A stretch of 64,000 bases of DNA from Stenotrophomonas sp. Iso1 (GTDB taxonomy: Bacteria > Pseudomonadota > Gammaproteobacteria > Xanthomonadales > Xanthomonadaceae), in assembly GCF_027497995.1 (NCBI RefSeq), contig NZ_JAODBT010000001.1, forward strand, positions 1,116,001 through 1,180,000, in the 5' to 3' direction. Each line of letters starts with the position of its first letter. Positions within the stretch are counted from its first letter, which is position 1. The notes below the pieces were generated by a model, which saw only the letters and a list, made by a program, of their open reading frames with translations, ran no database searches and had not been told where the DNA came from. The position numbers were made by a program, and so were the translations under genes. Positions 8,863 to 17,534 of this stretch are shown piece after piece.

Positions 8863-9151
8863 GGCAGGGGCATCTTTGTGCCCTTGCTGGCAATGGTCGA
8901 CGTTTGCATGGTTGGGGCGTAGATCCAGGTATCGAGGCAGGCTGACGTTCGACGTTGATCTGGAGCGAGCAAGGCTTGCCCTGCGGTGGGTCGGGCAGGA
9001 AACAAAGGGGCCGCCTCCCAGGGTGACCTCTTTGCCTGCATAGCCTGGTACATCCGGCGTAGCAGGTCTTTTCGGGAGGCTGCGCCGTCCCACCAGCTTT
9101 GCCGGCGGTCGAACCCGTTGGGGCTCTCGTCGCCCATGCTGTCCCCCGAAT
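8863..9151. other. Gene-free interval before tRNA-Ser
   Basis: About 290 bases without a convincing gene. Open frames on the reverse strand here (103 and 148 codons) have no ribosome-binding site, and one is simply the tRNA read through. I looked for the SRP RNA core (GGAAGGAAGCAG-like), which sometimes lies near dnaX, and did not find it. A short imperfect hairpin follows the transporter stop (8873-8897). Confidence 0.5.
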
Positions 9152-9190
9152 AAAAGAAAAGGCCACCCGATGGGCGGCCTTTTCTTTTTT
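9152..9190 (-). terminator. Terminator of tRNA-Ser
   Basis: Read on the reverse strand: GGCCGCCC, loop ATC, GGGTGGCC, then TTTTCTTTTATT. It starts a few bases after the tRNA CCA end. The A-rich other side makes it work in both directions. Confidence 0.85.
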
Positions 9191-9193
9191 ATC

Positions 9194-9286
9194 TGGCGGA
9201 GAGAGGGGGATTCGAACCCCCGAAGCGCGGTTTAGACGCTTACACACTTTCCAGGCGTGCTCCTTCAACCACTCGGACACCTCTCC
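9194..9286 (-). tRNA. tRNA-Ser (GGA anticodon)
   Basis: 93 bases including an encoded CCA end. The acceptor stem GGAGAGG pairs with its 3' partner before GCCA; the anticodon loop CTGGAAA gives GGA; a long variable arm typical of class II serine tRNAs is present; the T arm carries GGTTCGAATCC. It reads UCC and UCU codons. The reverse-strand terminator at 9152-9190 follows directly. Confidence 0.95.
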
Positions 9287-9407
9287 GGATCCTGCCGCTG
9301 TAACACCTCAGCAGGGGCGCAGATTCTATCGGGCTTGGTGCAATGCCACAAGCACCTCCTGCATGGGTGCTGGCGGACGGGTGGGGCATGGCACAATGGG
9401 GACTCAG

Positions 9408-9425
9408 ATGAAGACGGTTGCCTGA
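9408..9425 (+). other. Five-codon mini-ORF overlapping dnaX start
   Basis: ATG AAG ACG GTT GCC TGA with GGGGA just upstream; the TGA overlaps the dnaX ATG as TGATG. dnaX lacks a clear ribosome-binding site of its own, so reinitiation after this mini-ORF is possible. The evidence is layout only. Confidence 0.3.
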
Positions 9426-11392
9426 TGTCCTATCTCGTCCTTGCCCGCAAGTGGCGTCCGAAGCGTTTTGCCGAGCTGGTGGGCCAGGAGCACGTGGTCC
9501 GCGCGCTGAGCAATGCGCTGGACAGTGGCCGCGTCCACCATGCCTTCCTGTTTACCGGTACTCGCGGGGTCGGCAAAACCACCATTGCCCGCATCTTCGC
9601 CAAATCGCTGAACTGCGAGCAGGGCACCAGTGCCGACCCGTGCGGCCAGTGCCGGGCCTGCCTGGATATCGATGCCGGCCGCTATATCGACCTGCTGGAA
9701 ATCGACGCCGCGTCCAATACCGGTGTGGATGACGTGCGCGAGGTGATCGAGAACGCCCAGTACATGCCCTCTCGCGGCAAGTACAAGGTCTACCTGATCG
9801 ACGAAGTGCACATGCTCTCCAAGGCGGCGTTCAATGCGCTGCTCAAGACGCTGGAAGAACCGCCGGAGCATGTGAAGTTCCTGCTGGCCACCACTGATCC
9901 GCAGAAACTGCCGGTCACGGTGCTCAGCCGCTGCCTGCAGTTCAACCTCAAGCGGTTGGACGAGGAGCAGATCCAGGGGCAGATGAAGCGGATCATGACC
10001 GCCGAGGAAATCGAGTTCGACGACAGCGCCATCGTGCAGTTGGCACACGCGGCCGATGGCTCGCTGCGTGACGGCCTGTCGCTGCTGGACCAGTCCATCG
10101 CCTATGCCGGCGGCGCGCTGCGCGACGACGTGGTGCGCGCCATGCTGGGCACCGTGGACCGCACGCAAGTGTCGGCCATGCTCGATGCGCTGACCGATGG
10201 CGATGGCAGCCGCCTGTTGCAGGTGGTGGCGACGCTGGCCGAATTCTCACCGGATTGGAGTGGCGTGCTGGACGCGCTGGCCGAAGGCCTGCATCGCATT
10301 CAGGTGCAGCAACTGGTGCCGGGCGCCGTGGTACCGGGTGAAGGTATCGACTCGGTCGCCTTCGCACAGCGTTTGCGCCCAGAAGTGGTGCAGCTCTGGT
10401 ACCAGATGGCGCTGAGTGGTCGTCGCGACCTGCACCTTGCGCCCAGCCCGCGTGCCGGTTTTGAAATGGCCGTGCTGCGCATGCTGGCGTTCCGCCCGTC
10501 CGGCGCTGTGCCTGCGGTGCCGGAAGGTTCGGGTCAGGGTGCTGGCGCCGGTGGTGTTGCGCCGGTTGCTACCGGAACAGGTGTTGCCGCCTCGGCCGCA
10601 GCCAGCCCCGCCCCGGTCACCAAGGCAATTGAACCTGCGCCCCAGCCGGTGGCTGTCGCACCCATAGTGCCTCCCGTTGAAGTGGCTGCGCCGGTGCCCG
10701 AGGTTGTGCAGAAATCGCCGACACCGACACCGACACCGACACCAGCTCCCGCCGCATCTGCCGAGAAGCCGCGTGCTGCTGCGGACGATCTGCCGCCTTG
10801 GGAGACGGACGCTGCCCAAGCCAATGCGCGGGACGAAGCCATGGCCATGGAAATGGCCGGGTCTGAAGAAGTTGAGCCTGAGCCGCTCAAGGCCGCGCCG
10901 GTACGCCCGGCGCCACCGGTCGCAACAGCGCCGGCACCTGCAGCTGCCCCTGCGCGACCGACTGGCATCGCGATCGAGCCGAGCACGCCGGTTGCTGGCC
11001 GTGCGCTGGAAAGCGCCGAGCAGTGGTTGGATCTGGTGGATGACAGTGGTCTGTCAGGTCCGTCGCGCGAGCTGGCGGCCAATTGCGCATTCGTCAATTT
11101 CCAGCACGGCGTGCTGCGTCTGGGGCTGATGCCGGGCTTTGAATATCTGCAGTCCGAACGTGCGCTGACCGCGTTGGCGCAGGCGCTCTCGCAGGCATTG
11201 GGTAGCACACCTAAAATCGTGATTGAAACCGGCAACGTCCAGGCCGAGACGTTGCATGAGCGCGCTGACCGTCAGCGCGGTGAACAACAAGTTGCGGCCG
11301 AAGCCGTTTTCATGGCCGACCCGCAGGTGCAGCAGCTGATCCAGCAGGGCGCCCGGGTTGTGGCCGATTCCATCCGTCCATTCAAAGAGTAA
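9425..11392 (+). CDS. dnaX: DNA polymerase III subunit tau (gamma/tau)
   Basis: 655 residues. This clamp-loader ATPase links leading- and lagging-strand polymerases to the helicase. Walker A GTRGVGKTT (from Gly45), the zinc module Cys64/73/76/79, Walker B region LIDEVHML and sensor SRC motif in LSRCLQF are all present. A long Ala/Pro/Thr-rich linker (about residues 360-520) separates the ATPase core from the tau-specific C-terminal domain. I see no A6-A7 slippery run like the one that makes gamma in E. coli, so a shorter gamma form is not predicted by that route. The start at 9425 matches the conserved MSYLVLARKWRP. The gene is followed by ybaB and recR as in most gammaproteobacteria. Confidence 0.96.
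   Translation: MSYLVLARKWRPKRFAELVGQEHVVRALSNALDSGRVHHAFLFTGTRGVGKTTIARIFAKSLNCEQGTSADPCGQCRACLDIDAGRYIDLLEIDAASNTGVDDVREVIENAQYMPSRGKYKVYLIDEVHMLSKAAFNALLKTLEEPPEHVKFLLATTDPQKLPVTVLSRCLQFNLKRLDEEQIQGQMKRIMTAEEIEFDDSAIVQLAHAADGSLRDGLSLLDQSIAYAGGALRDDVVRAMLGTVDRTQVSAMLDALTDGDGSRLLQVVATLAEFSPDWSGVLDALAEGLHRIQVQQLVPGAVVPGEGIDSVAFAQRLRPEVVQLWYQMALSGRRDLHLAPSPRAGFEMAVLRMLAFRPSGAVPAVPEGSGQGAGAGGVAPVATGTGVAASAAASPAPVTKAIEPAPQPVAVAPIVPPVEVAAPVPEVVQKSPTPTPTPTPAPAASAEKPRAAADDLPPWETDAAQANARDEAMAMEMAGSEEVEPEPLKAAPVRPAPPVATAPAPAAAPARPTGIAIEPSTPVAGRALESAEQWLDLVDDSGLSGPSRELAANCAFVNFQHGVLRLGLMPGFEYLQSERALTALAQALSQALGSTPKIVIETGNVQAETLHERADRQRGEQQVAAEAVFMADPQVQQLIQQGARVVADSIRPFKE
10718..10741 (+). repeat. Tandem hexanucleotide repeat inside dnaX
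   Basis: Four perfect copies of CCGACA encode an alternating Thr-Pro run in the tau linker. The six-base unit keeps the frame, so slippage would only change linker length. Confidence 0.85.
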
Positions 11393-11398
11393 GCAACC

Positions 11399-11719
11399 AT
11401 GCGCGGCAATATCGCCCAGATGATGCAGCAGGCCCAGAAAATGCAGGAAAACCTGCAAAAGGCCCAGGAAGAAATCGCCAAGTTGGAAGTCACCGGCAGC
11501 GCCGGTGGTGGCATGGTCACGGTGACCCTGAGCGGCACGAAAGAGTGCCGCAAGGTGCGTATCGATCCGTCGGTGCTGTCCGACCAGGAAATGGTGGAAG
11601 ACCTGATCGCGGCCGCCTTCAATGACGCTGCCAACAAGATCGACACCGAATCGCAGAGCCGCATGGGTTCGGCTACGGCGGGCATGAAGTTGCCGCCGGG
11701 CATGAAGCTGCCATTCTGA
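11399..11719 (+). CDS. ybaB: Nucleoid-associated protein YbaB/EbfC
   Basis: 106 residues, the usual family size. It forms a small tweezer-like dimer that binds DNA and associates with the nucleoid. The N-terminal coiled helix ([20 protein letters not shown]) and the central VTVTLSG strand and RIDPSVLSD region match the family. It lies 6 bases after the dnaX stop and before recR, the standard dnaX-ybaB-recR unit. Confidence 0.95.
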   Translation: MRGNIAQMMQQAQKMQENLQKAQEEIAKLEVTGSAGGGMVTVTLSGTKECRKVRIDPSVLSDQEMVEDLIAAAFNDAANKIDTESQSRMGSATAGMKLPPGMKLPF

Positions 11720-11762
11720 TGCAGCCGGCGCCGGCCTTGTCCGGTGTCTGTGCTACCCGCGA

Positions 11763-11795
11763 CGCGAAGCCTTTGGGCTTCGCGCGCTTGTTTTT
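11763..11795 (+). terminator. Terminator-like hairpin between ybaB and recR
   Basis: Nine-bp stem CGCGAAGCC / GGCTTCGCG with loop TTTG, then CGCTTGTTTTT. It lies in the 94-base gap before recR and could partly end dnaX-ybaB transcripts. Confidence 0.6.
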
Positions 11796-11813
11796 GATGA
11801 AGAGCCTGACGCG

Positions 11814-12413
11814 ATGAGCCTGCCGCTGCTGGAACAACTGATCGAAGCGTTCCGTGTATTGCCGGGCGTCGGCCAGAAGACGGCGCAGCGCATGGCTTAT
11901 CACGTGCTGGAACGCGCCCGCGAAGGCGGCCAGCGTTTATCCGAGGTGCTGGCCGAGGCCATTGAGAAGGTCGGCCATTGCGTGCAATGCCGGGATTTCA
12001 GCGAGACCGAGGTGTGTCCGGTGTGCGCCAGCGCGAGCCGCGAGCGGCAGATGCTGTGCGTGATTGAATCGCCGGCCGACCGCCTGGCCATTGAACATGC
12101 CACCAGCTATCGCGGCGTGTACTACGTGCTGCAGGGGCGTTTGTCGCCGCTGGACGGCATCGGCCCGCGTGAGCTTGGCTTGGACAAGCTGGAGGCGCGT
12201 TTGGCGCAGGGTGAAGTCAACGAGCTGATCATCGCCACCAATTCCACCGTTGAAGGTGAGGCCACCGCGCATTACCTGGCGCAACTGGCACGTCGCAACA
12301 AAGTGCGTCCCAGCCGCTTGGCGCAGGGGCTGCCGTTGGGTGGCGAGTTGGAATACGTGGATCGCGGCACCTTGTCGCATGCTTTTGGCAGCCGCAGCGA
12401 AATCAGCGAATAG
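11814..12413 (+). CDS. recR: Recombination mediator RecR
   Basis: 199 residues. It acts with RecF and RecO to load RecA on gapped DNA. The N-terminal helix-hairpin-helix ([17 protein letters not shown]), the four-cysteine zinc module (CVQC...CPVC), the Toprim domain ([14 protein letters not shown]) and the Walker-B-like [11 protein letters not shown] region are all intact. It follows ybaB after a hairpin. The start is fixed by the conserved [13 protein letters not shown]. Confidence 0.96.
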   Translation: MSLPLLEQLIEAFRVLPGVGQKTAQRMAYHVLERAREGGQRLSEVLAEAIEKVGHCVQCRDFSETEVCPVCASASRERQMLCVIESPADRLAIEHATSYRGVYYVLQGRLSPLDGIGPRELGLDKLEARLAQGEVNELIIATNSTVEGEATAHYLAQLARRNKVRPSRLAQGLPLGGELEYVDRGTLSHAFGSRSEISE

Positions 12414-12462
12414 TCGATGCGGTGGCGGTAAGCTGTAGGCCGTTTTCCCAGTGAGCCGTCGC

Positions 12463-12813
12463 ATGACCGACACTATTTTCGGCAAGATCATCCGCCGCGA
12501 GATTCCCGCCAACATCGTCTACGAAGACGAGGACGTGTTGGGTTTCCAGGACATCGCTCCGCAGGCGCCGGTGCATGTGCTTTTCATACCGAAGAATGAA
12601 GTCATCCCCACCCTGGATGATCTGCAGCCGTCGCAGGCGCATTTGATCGGCAAGCTGGCGTTGGCTGCGGCCGAATACGCGCGACAGCAGGGGCTGGCGC
12701 AGAACGGTTACCGCATCGTCATGAACTGCCGCGAGGATGCCGGGCAGACGGTGTTCCATATCCACCTGCACCTGTTGGCCGGTGCACCGCTGGGGCATTT
12801 CGGCGCAGCGTGA
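12463..12813 (+). CDS. HIT-family nucleotide-binding hydrolase (HinT-like)
   Basis: 116 residues. The histidine-triad signature HIHLHLL is near the C-terminus and the usual N-terminal DTIFGKIIRREIPA is present. HinT-like proteins hydrolyse adenosine phosphoramidates. I chose ATG 12463, which gives the conserved MTDTIF start; a GTG at 12451 adds four residues. Neither has a strong ribosome-binding site. It lies 49 bases after recR and ends at a clear terminator. Confidence 0.93.
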   Translation: MTDTIFGKIIRREIPANIVYEDEDVLGFQDIAPQAPVHVLFIPKNEVIPTLDDLQPSQAHLIGKLALAAAEYARQQGLAQNGYRIVMNCREDAGQTVFHIHLHLLAGAPLGHFGAA

Positions 12814-12836
12814 GTGATTGGATGTGCAGGACAGAA

Positions 12837-12860
12837 CGCCACCTTCGGGTGGTGTTTTTA
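12837..12860 (+). terminator. Terminator after the HIT gene
   Basis: Stem GCCACC / GGTGGT with TTCG loop followed by GTTTTTA, 24 bases after the HIT stop. Confidence 0.8.
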
Positions 12861-13062
12861 TTTGCAGGAGCGGTGTCTGCCAGTGGTGCTGGGGCCGCGT
12901 CCGTGTGGGAAATTCCCACAATCACATCGCGAGTTGCCTCGCGTGCGCCGCGTCTAGCCGTATGTCGTGGCTTCGGAAACAGACGGCTGTCACGTGCCGG
13001 GGAGACCGCATGGTTTCTGCGGCTGAAGCCATTGCCGTGATGCCGCGGGTCTTGTGCCGGCA
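12861..13062. other. Gene-free interval with degenerate repeat
   Basis: It lies between two terminators of convergent genes. It carries a GCAGGAGCGGTGTCTGCC stretch and a later GGTTTCTGCGGCTGAAGCC stretch that resemble the GGCAGGAGCGGTTTCAGCC element near 22171-22200 (reverse strand). These look like decayed copies of an intergenic repeat rather than coding DNA. Confidence 0.4.
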
Positions 13063-13063
13063 A

Positions 13064-13092
13064 TGAAAAACGCCGCCCGAGGGGCGGCGCTT
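13064..13092 (-). terminator. Terminator of the moxR-slp operon
   Basis: Read on the reverse strand: GCGCCGCCCC, loop, GGGCGGCG and TTTTTC. It is a strong stem 19 bases after the slp-like stop. Confidence 0.88.
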
Positions 13093-13110
13093 CGTCATGC
13101 GTGTGCTGGC

Positions 13111-13644
13111 TTACCACCAGCCGCCGCGCCAGCCCCAACCCCAGCCCGGGCCGGGGCCCCATGCCGGGCCCCACGGGCCGTAGGGGTAGGCCGGGACTAC
13201 GTCCACTTCGCGCTGCACCGGCCACAGGTAGACCACGTCGGCGGCGACCTTGGGCAGCGGGTAGTCGTATTCGCCGATCTTGGTGGTCTGGTAGCCGTCG
13301 ATGCGGCCGATGAAGGTCACGTCGCGGCCGGGCTCGAACACGGCCGGGTCGTAGAAGCCGGCACGGCAGGCGATGAAGCGGCCGTCGCTGGCGTCGGAAG
13401 AGGTGCTGCTCGGGCGGCCGCTACCGTTGAGCGGGCGGGCGATCATCTGGAAGCAGGTTTCGCCCTGTGCGGGCAACGTTTCAATGATGCGGCCGCCCCA
13501 GCGTACCGGCGTGCCGGTCTGCTTCTGCGCGACCGAGTCGCGCGGCGACACCGGGCTGAACTGCCCCTGCAGCGGTTTGGGGGCGGTGGCACAGGCAGCC
13601 AGGGTCAAGGTGGCGGCAAGGGTAATGAGAATGCGGGTGTTCAT
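13111..13644 (-). CDS. Slp-family outer-membrane lipoprotein
   Basis: 177 residues. A lipoprotein signal peptide (MNTRILITLAATLTLAAC) ends in the lipobox LAAC. The body (VRWGGRIIET..., ARPLNGSGRP, VTFIGRIDGYQ, DYPLPKVAADVVYLWP) matches the Slp/YeaY starvation-inducible lipoproteins. The last ~25 residues are an unusual Gly/Trp/Pro/Tyr-rich tail. The start overlaps the transglutaminase-protein stop by four bases (ATGA), so it is the last gene of the moxR operon. The role of Slp proteins is poorly known; an envelope-stress function is the usual suggestion. Confidence 0.82.
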   Translation of the reverse strand: MNTRILITLAATLTLAACATAPKPLQGQFSPVSPRDSVAQKQTGTPVRWGGRIIETLPAQGETCFQMIARPLNGSGRPSSTSSDASDGRFIACRAGFYDPAVFEPGRDVTFIGRIDGYQTTKIGEYDYPLPKVAADVVYLWPVQREVDVVPAYPYGPWGPAWGPGPGWGWGWRGGWW

Positions 13645-15596
13645 GGTCGTGCTCCGGGTCTCGGGCGATGCCTGTGCAGGTCAGCCAATAATGAAACGGG
13701 GTCGAACTGAGCGCCAGCGTATCGTGCATCGGTGAAACGCTGGCTGAGTGTCAGCAGACCGCTGCCTGGGTGGCTAAGTTCCACACGTCGGGCCCAATCA
13801 TTGGCCGATTCGTAGGGTTCGCGGCCCAGCCCGAGGCGGGCGTAGCGGCGATCCAGCCGGTGCCAGGCGCGCAGCAGTGGGTCGCGTTGACGCTCGCCAC
13901 GTGCCAGCAGCCAGGCCATCAAGCCCAGTGCCAGCACGGCAAAGCCAGCGAACAGTGCGATCAACTGTGACGGCGTCAGTCGCTCGATGCCGAAGGGACG
14001 GAGCAACTGCTGCTGGCGGTTGGCATCGAAGGACAGGAAGGCGGTGTTCCAGCCGCGCCGCATCCAGTCGCCGAACTGCTTGAAGCTGTCCCAACGGCCG
14101 GCGAGGTCAAACCCGCCGGCATTGCCTTGGCCGAGGCGATCTTCCAGTGTGTCGTAGATGCGCTCGGGGGCCACGGCGGCGGTGGGGTCCACGCGCACCC
14201 AGCCGCGTCCGGCCAGCCAGACTTCAGCCCAGGCATGGGCGTCCATCTTGCGTACCACCCAATAGTCGCCATAGCGGTTACGCACGCCGCCGGCATAGCC
14301 GGTGACCACGCGCGCGGGGATGCCGGCGCCGCGCATGAGCACCACGAACGCGGAGCTGAAGTGTTCGCAGAACCCGGCCTTCTGGTCGAACAGGAATTCG
14401 TCGGCACCGTGGCGGCCGGCCAGTGGCGTGGACAGGGTGTAGGCGAACTCGCGATGGATCCATTCCAGGCTGCGCTGCACGATGGCGGCATCGTTCGGAC
14501 CGGCTTCCGCGCGCCATTGCTTGGCCAATGCCAGCGTGCGCGGGTTGAAGCCGTCGGGGAGCTGCAGTGCCTGCTGGCGCAGCCGTTCCGGCAATTGTGA
14601 TTGGAAGCGGCGTGGCGGCGCGGACTGCATCCGCCAACGGGTCAGTGCGGTCAGCGTGCGATTACTGCTGAGGCTGTAGTCGGCGTCCAGTTGGCTGTCA
14701 GCGGGTGCAGCAAGTGGCAGATCCAGTGCGACCAGTTGCCGGTTGTCGCTGGCCTCGTACTCGATCAGGTAATCCCAGCGCACGTCGGCTGCTTCGAACG
14801 CGGCCGGTGCGATGCGTTGCTGGCGGTTGGAGCGCGTCCAACTGCGGCCATCGAAGCGGGTCAGCACCGGGCCGCGCCAATAGCGTTGGTCGGCCGGGGG
14901 CACCGGGCCGAAGAACTGCGCGCGCAGGGCCGGGCTGTCATCGGCCATCAGGTCGATCCACGCGCCGGGCTCCATGCTGTCGGACAGGCCGGGGCGGCTG
15001 ACCACGCGGTCGGGAATGCCCCAGAGCGGGCTGCCCAGGCGCGGCACCAGCCAGAATGCGGACAAGGCCAATGGCAGTGCCAGCAGCATCAGCTTGCCTA
15101 TCGTTCGCAGCTGAGCGACGGGCGGCAAGGCGATCACGCCGGCATCGTCATCGGCCAGCCGCTGCAGTGCCAGCAATGCGCAGATGACCGCTGCCGTAGC
15201 GAGCAGTAGCGTGGTGGGGCCCTGATCCAGCAGAAAGGCGGCGAACGGCGAAAACAGGGCGAAGCCGAGCAGGCTGCGCGCGTCACGCAGGGTGCGTAGC
15301 TCGCTGGATTTGATCGCCAGCATGGCCGCCAGCAAGGCGCAGCCGGTATCGCGGCCGAGGTTGGCGCCCATCTGCCAATAGATCGTGACCAACATCGTGG
15401 CGATCAGCAGCAAGCGGAGCAGTAAAGGCACCTGGCGCCGCCATGACACGCCGGCCACGATCACGGCCGTTGCGCCGAGCACAGCGGCCAGCACACCGGG
15501 CAATTGCAGCAACAATGGCAGCAATGACAGTGCGGTAGTCAACAGCACCCAGCCGCGTGCGTGCGGGCCTAGGGGGAGCGAGGGCGAGGTGCTCAT
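13641..15596 (-). CDS. Membrane transglutaminase-like protein (DUF3488, TgpA-type)
   Basis: 651 residues. An N-terminal block of about five or six membrane helices is followed by a periplasmic transglutaminase-core domain with its Cys-His-Asp triad: Cys in GFCEHFSSAFV, His in MDAHAWAEVWL, Asp in VRVDPTA. A further helix (LIALFAGFAVLALGLMAWLL) precedes a cytoplasmic tail. The relative TgpA is essential in Pseudomonas. The start at 15596 overlaps the DUF58 stop by four bases; the upstream extension lies inside DUF58. MoxR, DUF58 and transglutaminase proteins recur together in bacteria and probably form one membrane complex whose substrate is unknown. Confidence 0.9.
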   Translation of the reverse strand: MSTSPSLPLGPHARGWVLLTTALSLLPLLLQLPGVLAAVLGATAVIVAGVSWRRQVPLLLRLLLIATMLVTIYWQMGANLGRDTGCALLAAMLAIKSSELRTLRDARSLLGFALFSPFAAFLLDQGPTTLLLATAAVICALLALQRLADDDAGVIALPPVAQLRTIGKLMLLALPLALSAFWLVPRLGSPLWGIPDRVVSRPGLSDSMEPGAWIDLMADDSPALRAQFFGPVPPADQRYWRGPVLTRFDGRSWTRSNRQQRIAPAAFEAADVRWDYLIEYEASDNRQLVALDLPLAAPADSQLDADYSLSSNRTLTALTRWRMQSAPPRRFQSQLPERLRQQALQLPDGFNPRTLALAKQWRAEAGPNDAAIVQRSLEWIHREFAYTLSTPLAGRHGADEFLFDQKAGFCEHFSSAFVVLMRGAGIPARVVTGYAGGVRNRYGDYWVVRKMDAHAWAEVWLAGRGWVRVDPTAAVAPERIYDTLEDRLGQGNAGGFDLAGRWDSFKQFGDWMRRGWNTAFLSFDANRQQQLLRPFGIERLTPSQLIALFAGFAVLALGLMAWLLARGERQRDPLLRAWHRLDRRYARLGLGREPYESANDWARRVELSHPGSGLLTLSQRFTDARYAGAQFDPVSLLADLHRHRPRPGARP

Positions 15597-16549
15597 GCGG
15601 GCGGCAACAAGGCGAGTGCGCGCAGGCACAGGTGGCGATGGGCATCGCCGACGGCCGGGCCGATGGCGGGGTTGCCGGGCAGGCGCAGTTGATAGCGGCG
15701 GCCCTCGCGCTCGGCGTCGTCCACCCAGCGTGCAAGGCGGGCGATGCGGCGTTCGTAGGGCAGGGCATGCAGTTGCTGCCAGTCCAGCACAAGCTCCGAA
15801 CCCACTGGGCGTTCGTACTCGCGTACCAGCAAGCCATCGCGGCGCGCGGAATGCTTCCAGGCAATCGTGCGCAACGCATCACCTTTGCGGTAGGCGCGCA
15901 GTTGCTGCAGCTCATCCCCCATCGGATGCACGCGCGTGCGCGTTGAGGTGGTGCCGGTATCGGGTAACGGTGGCGCGTTGGTTTCCGGCGCCGGGTAGAC
16001 CAGCAGCGGTGCGTCCGGCCAGAACCATGACCACGCGCGCACCAGCCCCAGCGGTTGCGTGGTGGTGATGCGGATACGTGAGATATCCAGCCAGCCGCGC
16101 GAGGTGGTGGGTAAGGCGAGGTCGGCCTCGACCTGGCTGTCAGTGCTGAGATTCACCGTTGCCCGAACGTCTTCATGACTGACCTGCAGCGCACGACGCG
16201 GGCGGGTGCCGGTGCGTGCCAGAGCCAGCCGCAGCTGGATCGGTGCACCGGCGGGCACCGGCTCGGCCGAGAGTGCTTCAAGGCGAATGCCGGACAGCTG
16301 CAGGTGTGCATATACCGCACTGGCCAGCGCGGTGGCGGCCAGCGTCAGTGCCAGCAGCAGCGCTGGGTTGTTGTTGTAGTTCAGGGCGCCCAGCAACATC
16401 GTCGCCAGCAGTCCGGCGAGGAACAGCCCAAAGCCGGTCGGCAGTACGTAGATGCGGTGGCGATCCAGTTGTACCGGCAATGCTTCGGGCTGACGTGGGC
16501 GCGCCAGCCACTGCAGGGCCTGCAACCGTTGTCGTGCTCGGCCGATCAC
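15593..16549 (-). CDS. DUF58 domain protein (MoxR partner)
   Basis: 318 residues. Two N-terminal membrane helices (about residues 32-82) precede a domain with the DUF58 signature LRAYRKGDALRTIAWKHSAR. DUF58 proteins have a degenerate von Willebrand A-like fold and are thought to be clients or adaptors of MoxR ATPases. It begins with GTG immediately after the moxR stop and overlaps the downstream gene by ATGA, so the four genes are translationally linked. Confidence 0.9.
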   Translation of the reverse strand: MIGRARQRLQALQWLARPRQPEALPVQLDRHRIYVLPTGFGLFLAGLLATMLLGALNYNNNPALLLALTLAATALASAVYAHLQLSGIRLEALSAEPVPAGAPIQLRLALARTGTRPRRALQVSHEDVRATVNLSTDSQVEADLALPTTSRGWLDISRIRITTTQPLGLVRAWSWFWPDAPLLVYPAPETNAPPLPDTGTTSTRTRVHPMGDELQQLRAYRKGDALRTIAWKHSARRDGLLVREYERPVGSELVLDWQQLHALPYERRIARLARWVDDAEREGRRYQLRLPGNPAIGPAVGDAHRHLCLRALALLPPA

Positions 16550-17497
<948 letters not shown>

Positions 17498-17534
17498 GGT
17501 CGTCTCGTATTCCAAAGTTGAGGGGGAAGTGTAA

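Noticed and set aside
8834..9280. 148-codon reverse ORF starting MSEWLKEHAWKVCKRLN
   Set aside because: Its N-terminus is the tRNA-Ser sequence read as protein, again a known artefact.
8863..9424. Possible SRP RNA gene near dnaX
   Set aside because: The conserved core GGUCCGGAAGGAAGCAGC was not found on either strand.
9099..9425. 108-codon forward ORF containing GERGIRTPEARF and FNHSDTSP
   Set aside because: It is the antisense of tRNA-Ser translated through the gene, a frequent database artefact. The region encodes a tRNA and a terminator.
9425..11392. Programmed frameshift giving gamma from dnaX
   Set aside because: No A-rich slippery sequence with downstream stem was found in the coding region.
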